From assembly GCA_036172665.1 (NCBI GenBank), contig JAYKNF010000014.1, positions 2,593,001-2,657,000 of the forward strand: a DNA stretch of 64,000 nt, read 5' to 3'. Below the pieces are notes generated by a model. It made no database searches and was not told the DNA's origin. It saw only the letters and a list, made by a program, of their open reading frames with translations. Shown here one piece after another: positions 38,436 to 50,500 of the stretch (positions are counted from its first letter, which is position 1; each line of letters opens with the position of its first letter). A program made the position numbers and the translations under genes. The DNA comes from Prosopocoilus inquinatus. Lineage: Eukaryota > Arthropoda > Insecta > Coleoptera > Lucanidae.

Positions 38436-40168
38436 AACGTCGTATCTCACATCAGAGTTACTGGAGTCCATCCAAACGTCAAATAACATGATAGATGAGT
38501 AAGGATCGATTAGATACATCACAGGAACAACGCTAATACGTGTTGTTTCGTTTAAAACTATTTCCAGCTTCGGCTGCGTCCGAGAACTTCGTATCTAAAG
38601 TCAGGGTTACTGGAGTCCATCCAAACGTCAAATAACATGATAGATAAGTAAGGATCGATTAGATACATCACAGGAACAACGCTAATGCATGTTGTTTCGT
38701 TTAAAACTATTTCTAGCTTCAGCTGCGTCCGATAACTTCGTATCTCACATCTAAGTTACTATAGTCCATCGTAACGCCAAATAACATGATAGATGAGTAA
38801 GGATCGATTAGATACAGCACAGGAACAACGCTAATACGTGTTGTTTCGTTTAAAACTATTTCCAGCTCCTGCTGCGTCCAAAAACTTTGTATCTCACATC
38901 AGACTTACTGGAGTGTATCCAAACGTTAAATAACATGTTAGATAAGTAAGGATCGTTTAGATACATCACAGGAACAACGCTAATAGGTGTTGTTTCGTTC
39001 AAAACTATTTCCAGCTTCTGCTGCGTCCGAAATCTTTGTATCTCTCATCCTAGTTACTGGAGTCCATCCAAACGTCAAATAACATGATAGATGAGTAAGG
39101 ATCGATAAGATACATCACAGGAACAACGCTAATACGTGTTATTTCGTTTAAAACTATTTCCAGCTTCTGCTGCGTCCGAAAACGTCGTATCTCACATCAG
39201 AGTTACTGGAGTCCATCCAAACGTCAAATAACATGTTAGATAAGTAAGGATCGTTTAGATACATCACAGGAACAACGCTAATACGTGTTGTTTCGTTCAA
39301 AACTATTTCCAGCTTCTGCTGCGTCCGATAACTTTGTATCTCACATCAGAGTTACTGGAGTCTGTCCAAACGTCAAATAACATGATAGATGAGTAAGGAT
39401 CGATTAGATACATTACAGGAACAACGCTAATATGTGTTGTTTCGTTTAAAACTATTTCCAGCTCCTGCTGCGTCCCAAAACTTTGTATCTCACATCAGAC
39501 ACACTGGAGTCCATCCAAACGTCAAATAACATGTTAGATAAGTAAGGATCGTTTAGATACATCACAGGAACAACGCTAATACGTGTTGTTTCGTTTAAAA
39601 CTATTTCCAGCTCCTGCTGCGTCCAAAAACTTTGTATCTCACATCAGACTTACTGGAGTGTATCCAAACGTTAAATAACATGTTAGATAAGGAAGGATCG
39701 TTTAGATACATCACAGGAACAACGCTAATAGGTGTTGTTTCGTTCAAAACTATTTCCAGCTTCTGCTGCGTCCGAAATCTTTGTATCTCTCATCCTAGTT
39801 ACTGGAGTCCATCCAAACGTCAAATAACATGATAGATGAGTAAGGATCGATTAGATACATTACAGGAACAACGCTAATATGTGTTGTTTCGTTTAAAACT
39901 ATTTCCAGCTGCTGCTGCGTCCGAAAACGTCGTATCTCACATCAGAGTTACTGGAGTCCATCGAAATGTCAAATAACATGATAGATAAGTAAGGATCGAT
40001 TAGATACAGCACAGGAACAACGCTAATGCGTGTTGTTTCGTTCAAAACTATTTCCAGCTTCTGCTGCGTCCGAAAACGTCGAATCTCACATCAGAGTTAC
40101 TGGAGCCCATCGAAACGTCAAATAACATGATAGATAAGTAAGGATCGATTAGATACATCACAGGAACA
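38436..40168. repeat. Module P, copy 1
   Basis: Matches 42,906-44,638 (offset 4,470) and 57,131-58,863 (offset 18,695). Begins with class A then CTTCGGCTGCG and CTAAAGTCAGGG monomers, and ends in a core (39,206-40,168) also shared with module Q. Carries ATAGTCC for GGAGTCC near 38,762. In this copy P is followed by Q without R. Confidence 0.82.
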
Positions 40169-40190
40169 ACGCTAATACGTGTTGTTTCGT

Positions 40191-42489
40191 TTAAAACTAT
40201 TTCCAGCTTCTACTGCGTCCGAGAACTTTGTATCTCCCATCAGAGTTACTGGAGTCCGTCCAAACGTCAAATAACATGATAGATGAGTAAGGATCGATTA
40301 GATACATCACAGGAACAACGCTAATATGTGTTGTTTCGTTTCAAACTATTTCCAGCTGCTGCTGCGTCTGAAAATTTCATATCTCACATTAGAGTTACTG
40401 GAGTCCATCGAAACGTCAAATAACATAGTAGCTAAGTAAGGATCGATTAGATACATCACAGGAACAACGCTAATACGTGTTGTTTCGTTTAAAACTATTT
40501 CCAGCTCCTGCTGCGTCCGAAAACGTCGTATCTCACATCAGAGTTACTGGAGTCCATCCAAACGTCAAATAACATGATAGATAAGTAAGGATCGATTAGA
40601 TACAGCACAGGGACAACGCTAATACGTGTTGTTTCGTTTAAAACTATTTCCAGCTCCTGCTGCGTCCAAAAACTTTGTATCTCACATCAGACTTACTGGA
40701 GTGTATCCAAACGTTAAATAACATGTTAGATAAGTAAGGATCGTTTAGATACATCACAGGAACAACGCTAATAGGTGTTGTTTCGTTCAAAACTATTTCC
40801 AGCTTCTGCTGCGTCCGAAATCTTTGTATCTCTCATCCTAGTTACTGGAGTCCATCCAAACGTCAAATAACATGATAGATGAGTAAGGATCGATTAGATA
40901 CATCACAGGAACAACGCTAATACGTGTTGTTTCGTTTAAAACTATTTCCAGCTTCTGCTGCGTCCGAAAACGTCGTATCTCACATGAGAGTTACTGGAGT
41001 CCATCCAAACGTCAAATAACATGATAGATAAGTAAGGATCGATTAGATACAGCACAGGAACAACGCTAATACGTGTTGTTTCGTTTAAACCTATTTCCAG
41101 CTCCTGCTGCGTCCAAAAACTTTGTATCTCACATCAGAGTTACTGGAGTCCATCCAAACGTCAAATAACATGATAGATGAGTAAGGATCGATTAGATACA
41201 TCACAGGAACAACGCTAATACGTGTTGTTTCGTTTAAAACTATTTCCAGCTTCTGCTGCGTCCGAAAACTTCGTATCTCACATCAGAGTTACTGGAGTCC
41301 ATCGAAACGTCAAATAACATGATAGATAAGTAAGTATCGATTAGATACAGCACAGGAACAACGCTAATACGTGTTGTTTCGTTTAAAACTATTTCCAGCT
41401 CCTGTTGCGTCCAAAAACTTTGTATCTCACATCAGACTTACTGGAGTCCATCCAAACGTCAAATAACATGTTAGATAAGTAAGGATCGTTTAGATACATC
41501 ACAGGAACAACGCTAATACGTGTTGTTTCGTTCAAAACTGTTTCCAGCTTCTGCTGCGTCCGATAACTTTGTATCTCACATCAGAGTTACTGGAGTCTGT
41601 CCAAACGTCAAATAACATGATAGATGAGTAAGGATCGATTAGATACATTACAGGAACAACGCTAATATGTGTTGTTTCGTTTAAAACTATTTCCAGCTCC
41701 TGCTGCGTCCCAAAACTTTGTATCTCACATCAGACACACTGGAGTCCATCCAAACGTCAAATAACATGTTAGATAAGTAAGGATCGTTTAGATACATCAC
41801 AGGAACAACGCTAATACGTGTTGTTTCGTTTAAAACTATTTCCAGCTCCTGCTGCGTCCAAAAACTTTGTATCTCACATCAGACTTACTGGAGTGTATCC
41901 AAACGTTAAATAACATGTTAGATAAGGAAGGATCGTTTAGATACATCACAGGAACAACGCTAATAGGTGTTGTTTCGTTCAAAACTATTTCCAGCTTCTG
42001 CTGCGTCCGAAATCTTTGTATCTCTCATCCTAGTTACTGGAGTCCATCCAAACGTCAAATAACATGATAGATGAGTAAGGATCGATTAGATACATTACAG
42101 GAACAACGCTAATATGTGTTGTTTCGTTTAAAACTATTTCCAGCTGCTGCTGCGTCCGAAAACGTCGTATCTCACATCAGAGTTACTGGAGTCCATCGAA
42201 ATGTCAAATAACATGATAGATAAGTAAGGATCGATTAGATACAGCACAGGAACAACGCTAATGCGTCTTGTTTCGTTCAAAACTATTTCCAGCTTCTGCT
42301 GCGTCCGAAAACGTCGAATCTCACATCAGAGTTACTGGAGCCCATCGAAACGTCAAATAACATGATAGATAAGTAAGGATCGATTAGATACATCACAGGA
42401 ACATCGCTAATGCGTGTTGTTTCGTTTAAAACTATTTCCAGCTTCTGCTGCGTCCGAAAACGTCGTATCTCACATCAGAGTTACTGGAG
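40191..42489. repeat. Module Q, copy 2
   Basis: About 15.4 monomers. Matches 54,416-56,714 at offset 14,225 and 61,121 onward at 20,930. Begins with CTTCTACTGCG and GTCTGAAAATTTCATATC monomers. Contains the shared core at 41,441-42,403. Confidence 0.85.
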
Positions 42490-42905
42490 TCCATCCAAAC
42501 GTCAAATAATATGATAGATGAGTAAGGATCGATTAGATACATCACAGGAACAACGCTAATACGTGTTGTTTCGTGTAAAACTATTTCCAGCTCCTGCTGC
42601 GTCCCAAAACTTTGTATCTCACATCAGACACACTGGAGTCCATCTAAACGTCAAATAACATGTTAGATAAGTAAGGATCGTTTAGATACATCACAGGAAC
42701 AACGCTAATAGGTGGTGTATCGTTCAAAAGTATTTCCAGCTTCTTCTGCGTCCGAAATCTTTGTATCTCTCATCAGAGTTACTGGAGTCCACCCAAACGT
42801 CAAATAACATGATAGATAAGTAAGGATCGATTAGATACAGCACAGGAACAACGCTAATACGTGTTGTTTCGTTTAAAACTATTTCCAGCTCCTGCTGCGT
42901 CCAAA
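42490..42905. repeat. Linker L between Q and P, copy 1
   Basis: About 2.8 monomers with CCCAAAACTTTG, AGGTGGTGTATCG and CTTCTTCTGCG variants. Matches 56,715-57,130 at offset 14,225. A TTCGTGTAAAAC change near 42,573 is private to this copy. Confidence 0.78.
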
Positions 42906-44638
42906 AACTTTGTATCTCACATCAGAGTTACTGGAGTCCATCCAAACGTCAAATAACATGATAGATGAGTAAGGATCGATTAGATACATCACAGGAACAA
43001 CGCTAATACGTGTTGTTTCGTTTAAAACTATTTCCAGCTTCGGCTGCGTCCGAGAACTTCGTATCTAAAGTCAGGGTTACTGGAGTCCATCCAAACGTCA
43101 AATAACATGATAGATAAGTAAGGATCGATTAGATACATCACAGGAACAACGCTAATGCATGTTGTTTCGTTTAAAACTATTTCTAGCTTCAGCTGCGTCC
43201 GATAACTTCGTATCTCACATCTAAGTTACTGGAGTCCATCGTAACGCCAAATAACATGATAGATGAGTAAGGATCGATTAGATACAGCACAGGAACAACG
43301 CTAATACGTGTTGTTTCGTTTAAAACTATTTCCAGCTCCTGCTGCGTCCAAAAACTTTGTATCTCACATCAGACTTACTGGAGTGTATCCAAACGTTAAA
43401 TAACATGTTAGATAAGTAAGGATCGTTTAGATACATCACAGGAACAACGCTAATAGGTGTTGTTTCGTTCAAAACTATTTCCAGCTTCTGCTGCGTCCGA
43501 AATCTTTGTATCTCTCATCCTAGTTACTGGAGTCCATCCAAACGTCAAATAACATGATAGATGAGTAAGGATCGATAAGATACATCACAGGAACAACGCT
43601 AATACGTGTTATTTCGTTTAAAACTATTTCCAGCTTCTGCTGCGTCCGAAAACGTCGTATCTCACATCAGAGTTACTGGAGTCCATCCAAACGTCAAATA
43701 ACATGTTAGATAAGTAAGGATCGTTTAGATACATCACAGGAACAACGCTAATACGTGTTGTTTCGTTCAAAACTATTTCCAGCTTCTGCTGCGTCCGATA
43801 ACTTTGTATCTCACATCAGAGTTACTGGAGTCTGTCCAAACGTCAAATAACATGATAGATGAGTAAGGATCGATTAGATACATTACAGGAACAACGCTAA
43901 TATGTGTTGTTTCGTTTAAAACTATTTCCAGCTCCTGCTGCGTCCCAAAACTTTGTATCTCACATCAGACACACTGGAGTCCATCCAAACGTCAAATAAC
44001 ATGTTAGATAAGTAAGGATCGTTTAGATACATCACAGGAACAACGCTAATACGTGTTGTTTCGTTTAAAACTATTTCCAGCTCCTGCTGCGTCCAAAAAC
44101 TTTGTATCTCACATCAGACTTACTGGAGTGTATCCAAACGTTAAATAACATGTTAGATAAGGAAGGATCGTTTAGATACATCACAGGAACAACGCTAATA
44201 GGTGTTGTTTCGTTCAAAACTATTTCCAGCTTCTGCTGCGTCCGAAATCTTTGTATCTCTCATCCTAGTTACTGGAGTCCATCCAAACGTCAAATAACAT
44301 GATAGATGAGTAAGGATCGATTAGATACATTACAGGAACAACGCTAATATGTGTTGTTTCGTTTAAAACTATTTCCAGCTGCTGCTGCGTCCGAAAACGT
44401 CGTATCTCACATCAGAGTTACTGGAGTCCATCGAAATGTCAAATAACATGATAGATAAGTAAGGATCGATTAGATACAGCACAGGAACAACGCTAATGCG
44501 TGTTGTTTCGTTCAAAACTATTTCCAGCTTCTGCTGCGTCCGAAAACGTCGAATCTCACATCAGAGTTACTGGAGCCCATCGAAACGTCAAATAACATGA
44601 TAGATAAGTAAGGATCGATTAGATACATCACAGGAACA
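42906..44638. repeat. Module P, copy 2
   Basis: Partner of 38,436-40,168 and 57,131-58,863. The core shared with Q is at 43,676-44,638. Followed by R. Confidence 0.83.
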
Positions 44639-46895
44639 TCGCTAATGCGTGTTGTTTCGTTTAAAACTATTTCCAGCTTCTGCTGCGTCCGAAAACGTCG
44701 TATCTCACATCAGAGTTACTGGAGCCCATCGAAACGTCAAATAACATGATAGATAAGTAAGGATCTATTAGATACAGCACAGGAACAACGCTTAAACGTG
44801 TTGTTTCGTTTAAAACTATTTCCAGCTTCTGCTGCGTCCGAAAACGTCGTATCTCACATCAGAGTTACTGGAGCCCATCGAAACGTCAAATAACATGATA
44901 GATAAGTAAGGATCGATTAGATACAGCACAGGAACAACGCTAAAACGTGTTGTTTCGTTTACAACTATTTCCAGCTCCTGCTGCGTCCGAAAACTTCGTA
45001 TCTCACATCTAAGTTACTGGAGTCCATCGAAACGCCAAATAACATGATAGATGAGTAAGGATCGATTAGATACTTCACAGGAACAACGCTAATACGTGTT
45101 GTTTCGTTCAAAACTATTTCCAGCTTCTGCTGCGTCCGATAACTTTGTATCTCACATCAGAGTTACTGGAGTCTGTCCAAACGTCAAATAACATGATAGA
45201 TGAGTAAGGATCGATTAGATACATTACAGGAACAACGCTAATGCATGTTGTTTCGTTTAAAACTATTTCTAGCTTCAGCTGCGTCCGAGAACTTCGTATC
45301 TCACATCTAAGTTACTGGAGTCCATCGTAACGCCAAATAACATGATAGATGAGTAAGGATCGATTAGATACATCACAGGAACAACGCTAATGCGTGTTGT
45401 TTCGTTTAAAACTATTTCCAGCTTCTGCTGCGTCCGAGAACTTCGTATCTCACGTCAGGGTTACTGGAGTCCATCCAAACGTCAAATAACATGATAGATA
45501 AGTAAGGATCGATTAGATACAGCACAGGAACAACGCTAATACGTGTTGTTTCGTTTAAAACTATTTCCAGCTCCTGCTGCGTCCAAAAACTTTGTATCTC
45601 ACATCAGACTTACTGGAGTGTATCCAAACGTTAAATAACATGTTAGATAAGTAAGGATCGTTTAGATACATCACAGGAACAACGCTAATAGGTGTTGTTT
45701 CGTTCAAAACTATTTCCAGCTTCTGCTGCGTCCGAAATCTTTGTATCTCTCATCCTAGTTACTGGAGTCCATCCAAACGTCAAATAACATGATAGATGAG
45801 TAAGGATCGATTAGATACATCACAGGAACAACGCTAATACGTGTTGTATCGTTTAATACTATTTCCAGCTTCTGCTGCGTCCGGAAACGTCGTATCTCAC
45901 ATCAGAGTTACTGGAGTCCATCGAAACGTCAAATAACATGATAGATGAGTAAGGATCGATTAGATACATCACAGGAACAACGCTAATGCGTGTTGTTTCG
46001 TTTAAAACTATTTCCAGCTCCTGCTGCGTCCCAAAACTTTGTATCTCACATCAGACTCACTGGAGTCCACCCAAACGTCAAATAACATGATAGATGAGTA
46101 AGGATCGATTAGATACATCACAGGAACAACGCTAATACGTGTTGTTTCGTTTAAAACTATTTCCAGCTTCTGCTGCGTCCGAAAACGTCGTATCTCACAT
46201 CAGAGTTACTGGAGTCCATCGAAATGTCAAATAACATGATAGATAAGTAAGGATCGATTAGATACAGCACAGGAACAACGCTAATGCGTGTTGTTTCGTT
46301 CAAAACTATTTCCAGCTTCTGCTGCGTCCGAAAACGTCGAATCTCACATCAGAGTTACTGGAGCCCATCGAAACGTCATATAACATGATAGATAAGTAAG
46401 TATCGATTAGATACATCACAGGAACAACGCTAATACGTGTTGTTTCGTTTAAAACTATTTCCAGCTCCTGCTGCGTCCAAAAACTTTGTATCTCACATCA
46501 GACTTACTGGAGTCCATCCAAACGTCAAATAACATGTTAGATAATTAAGGATCGTTTAGATACATCACAGGAACAACGCTAATACGTGTTGTTTCGTTCA
46601 AAACTATTTCCAGCTTCTGCTGCGTCCGATAACTTTGTATCTCACATCAGAGTTACTGGAGTCTGTCCAAACGTCAAATAACATGATAGATGAGTAAGGA
46701 TCGATTAGATACATTACAGGAACAACGCTAATATGTGTTGTTTCGTTTAAAACTATTTCCAGCTCCTGCTGCGTCCAAAAACTTTGTATCTCACATCAGA
46801 CTTACTGGAGTCCATCCAAACGTCAAATAACATGTTAGATAAGTAAGGATCGTTTAGATACATCACAGGAACAACGCTAATACGTGTTGTTTCGT
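44639..46895. repeat. Module R, copy 1
   Basis: About 15.1 monomers, matching 58,864-61,120 at offset 14,225. Includes GATCTATTAG with GCTTAAACG, TTTACAAC, ATACTTCAC, GCATGTTG and a GTATCGTTTAATAC monomer. Private changes such as GTCATATAAC and GTAAGTATCG near 46,375-46,400 are absent in the partner. Confidence 0.82.
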
Positions 46896-47527
46896 TCAAA
46901 ACTATTTCCAGCTTCTACTGCGTCCGAGAACTTTGTATCTCCCATCAGAGTTACTGGAGTCCGTCCAAACGTCAAATAACATGATAGATGAGTAAGGATC
47001 GATTAGATACATCACAGGAACAACGCTAATATGTGTTGTTTCGTTTCAAACTATTTCCAGCTGCTGCTGCGTCTGAAAATTTCATATCTCACATTAGAGT
47101 TACTGGAGTCCATCGAAACGTCAAATAACATAGTAGCTAAGTAAGGATCGATTAGATACATCACAGGAACAACGCTAATACGTGTTGTTTCGTTTAAAAC
47201 TATTTCCAGCTCCTGCTGCGTCCGAAAACGTCGTATCTCACATCAGAGTTACTGGAGTCCATCCAAACGTCAAATAACATGATAGATAAGTAAGGATCGA
47301 TTAGATACAGCACAGGGACAACGCTAATACGTGTTGTTTCGTTTAAAACTATTTCCAGCTCCTGCTGCGTCCAAAAACTTTGTATCTCACATCAGACTTA
47401 CTGGAGTGTATCCAAACGTTAAATAACATGTTAGATAAGTAAGGATCGTTTAGATACATCACAGGAACAACGCTAATAGGTGTTGTTTCGTTCAAAACTA
47501 TTTCCAGCTTCTGCTGCGTCCGAAATC
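46896..47527. repeat. Module Q, 5' part only, cut by junction
   Basis: Matches 40,191-40,822 at 6,705 bp (45 monomers) and 61,121-61,752. It stops at CCGAAATC, monomer position 129, where the other copies continue TTTGTATC. Confidence 0.85.
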
Positions 47528-47534
47528 AGATAAG
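47521..47534. other. Rearrangement junction: restart of the 7.27-kb unit
   Basis: CGAAATC (to 47,527) is joined to AGATAAGTAAGG (from 47,528). Monomer position 129 is joined to position 35, so 54 bp of register are missing. No microhomology is visible. The right side enters at the same monomer position as the junction at 21,992. Confidence 0.93.
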
Positions 47535-50500
47535 TAAGGATCGATTAGATACAGCACAGGAACAACGCTAATACGTGTTGTTTCGTTTAAAACTATTTCC
47601 AGCTCCTGCTGCTTCCAAAAACTTTGTATCTCACATCAGACTTACTGGAGTCCATCCAAACTTTAAATTACATGTTAGATAAGTAAGGATCGATTAAATA
47701 CATCACAGGAACGACGCTAATACGTGTTGTTTCGTTTAAAACTATTTCCAGCTTCTGCTGCGTCCGAAAACGTCGTATCTCACATCAGACTTACTGGAGT
47801 CCATCGAAACGTCAAATAACATGATAGATGAGTAAGGATCGATTAGATACATCACAGGAATGCGTGTTGTTTCGTTTAAAACTATTTCCATCTTCTGCTG
47901 CGTCCGAAAACGGCGTATCCCACATCAGAGCTACTGGAGTCCATCGAAACGCCAAATAACATGATAGATGAGTAAGGATCGATTAGATATATCACAGGAA
48001 CAACGCTAATATGTGTTGTTTCGTTTAAAACTATTTCCAGCTGCTGCTGCGTCGGAAAATTTCGTATCTCACGTTAGAGTTACTGGAGTCCATCGAAACG
48101 TCAAATAACATAGTAGCTAAGTAAGGATCGATTAGATACATCACAGGAACAACGCTAATAGGTGTTGTTTCGTTCAAAACTATTTCCAGCTTCTGCTGCG
48201 TCCAAAAACTTTGTATCTCACATCAGAGTTACTGGAGTCCATCCAAACGTCAAATAGCATGACAGATGAGTAAGGATCGATTAGATATATCACAGGAACA
48301 ACGCCAATACGTGTTGCTTCGTTTAAAACTATTTCCAGCTTCTGCTGCGTCCGAAAACGTCGTATCTCACATTAGAGTTACTGGAATCCATCGAAACGTC
48401 AAATAACATAGTAGCTAAGTAAGGATCGATTAGATACATCACAGGAACAACGCTAATGCGTGTTGTTTCGTTTAAAACTATTTCCAGCTTCTGCTGCGTC
48501 CGATAACCTTGTATCTCACATTAGAGTTACTGGAGTCCGTCCAAACGTCAAATAACATGATAGATGAGTAAGGATCGATTAGATACATTACAGGAACAAC
48601 GCTAATATGTGTTGTTTCGTTTAAAACTATTTCCAGCTGCTGCTGCGTCCGAAAACGTCGTATCTCACATCAGAGTTACTGGAGTCCATCGAAATGTCAA
48701 ATAACATGATAGATAAGTAAGGATCGATTAGATACAGCACAGGAACAACGCTAATGCGTGTTGTTTCGTTTAAAACTATTTCTAGCTTCAGCTGGGTCCG
48801 AGAACTTCGTATCTCACATCTAAGTTACTGGAGTTCATCGAAACGCCAAATAACATGATAGATGAGTAAGGATCGATTAGATACATCACAGGAACAACGC
48901 CAATGCGTGTTGTTTCGTTTAAAACTATTTCCAGCTTCTGCTGCGTCCGAAAATTTCGTATCTCACATTAGAGTTACTGGAGTCGATCGAAACGTCAAAT
49001 AACATAGTAGCTAAGTAAGGATCGATTAGATATATCACAGGAACAACGCCAATACGTGTTGCTTCGTTTAAAACTATTTCCAGCTTCTGCTGCGTCCGAA
49101 AACTTCGTATCTCACATCAGAGTTACTGGAGTCCATCGAAACGTCAAATAACATGATAGATAAGTAATTATCGATTAGATACAGCACAGGAACAACGCTA
49201 ATACGTGTTGTTTCGTTTAAAACTATTTCCAGCTCCTGCTGCGTCCAAAAACTTTGTATCTCACATCAGACTTGCTGGAGTCCATCCAAACGTCGAATAA
49301 CATGATAGATGAGTAAGGATCGATTAGATACATCACAGGAACAACGCTAATATGTGTTGTTTCGTTTCAAACTATTTCCAGCTGCTGCTGCGTCCGAAAA
49401 TTTCGTATCTCACATTAGAGTTACTGGAGTCCATCGAAACGTCAAATAACATAGTAGCTAAGTAAGGATCGATTAGATACATCACAGGAACAACGCTAAT
49501 ACGTGTTGTTTCGTTCAAAACTATTTCCAGCTTCTGCTGCGTCCAAAAACTTTGTATCTCACATCAGAGTTACTGGAGTCCATCCAAAAGTCAAATAATA
49601 TGATAGATGAGTAAGGATCGATTAGATACATCACAGGAACAACGCTAATACGTGTTGTTTCGTTTAAAACTATTTCCAGCTTCGGCTGCGTCCGAGAACT
49701 TCGTATCTCAAGTCAGGGTTACTGGAGTCCATCCAAACGTCAAATAACATGATAGATAAGTAAGGATCGATTAGATACATCACAGGAACAACGCTAATGC
49801 ATGTTGTTTCGTTTAAAACTATTTCTAGCTTCAGCTGCGTCCGAGAACTTCGTATCTCACATCTAAGTTACTGGAGTCCATCGTAACGCCAAATAACATG
49901 ATAGATGAGTAAGGATCGATTAGATACATCACAGGAACAACGCTAATGCGTGTTGTTTCGTTTAAAACTATTTCCAGCTTCTGCTGCGTCCGAGAACTTC
50001 GTATCTCACGTCAGGTTTACTGGAGTCCATCCAAACGTCAAATAACATGATAGATAAGTAAGGATCGATTAGATACAGCACAGGAACAACGCTAATACGT
50101 GTTCTTTCGTTTAAAACTATTTCCAGCTCCTGCTGCGTCCAAAAACTTTGTATCTCACATCAGACTCACTGGAGTCCATCCAAACGTCAAATAATATGTT
50201 AGATAAGTAAGGATCGTTTAGATACATCACAGGAACAACGCTAATAGGTGGTGTATCGTTCAAAACTATTTCCAGCTTCTGCTGCGTCCGAAATCTTTGT
50301 ATCTCTCATCAGAGTTACTGGAGTCCACCCAAACGTCAAATAACATTATAGATGAGTAAGGATCGATTAGATACATCACAGGAACAACGCTAATACGTGT
50401 TGTTTCGTTTAAAACTATTTCCAGCTTCTGCTACGTCCGAAAACGTCGTATCTCACATCAGAGTTACTGGAGTCCATCCAAACGTCAAATAACATGATAG

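Larger units (their letters stand above)
32095..47527. repeat. 15,433-bp superunit between duplication breakpoints
   Basis: Base 47,528 corresponds exactly to base 32,095 (offset 15,433), and 47,527 is the last base before the junction. The interval is therefore what was duplicated in tandem, or inserted, to make the junction at 47,527/47,528. It contains most of 7.27-kb unit copy 2 and the Q-L-P-R repeats up to 47,527. The downstream edition differs by keeping the 18 monomers lost here and lacking a 26-monomer (3,874-bp) repeat present here. Confidence 0.8.
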
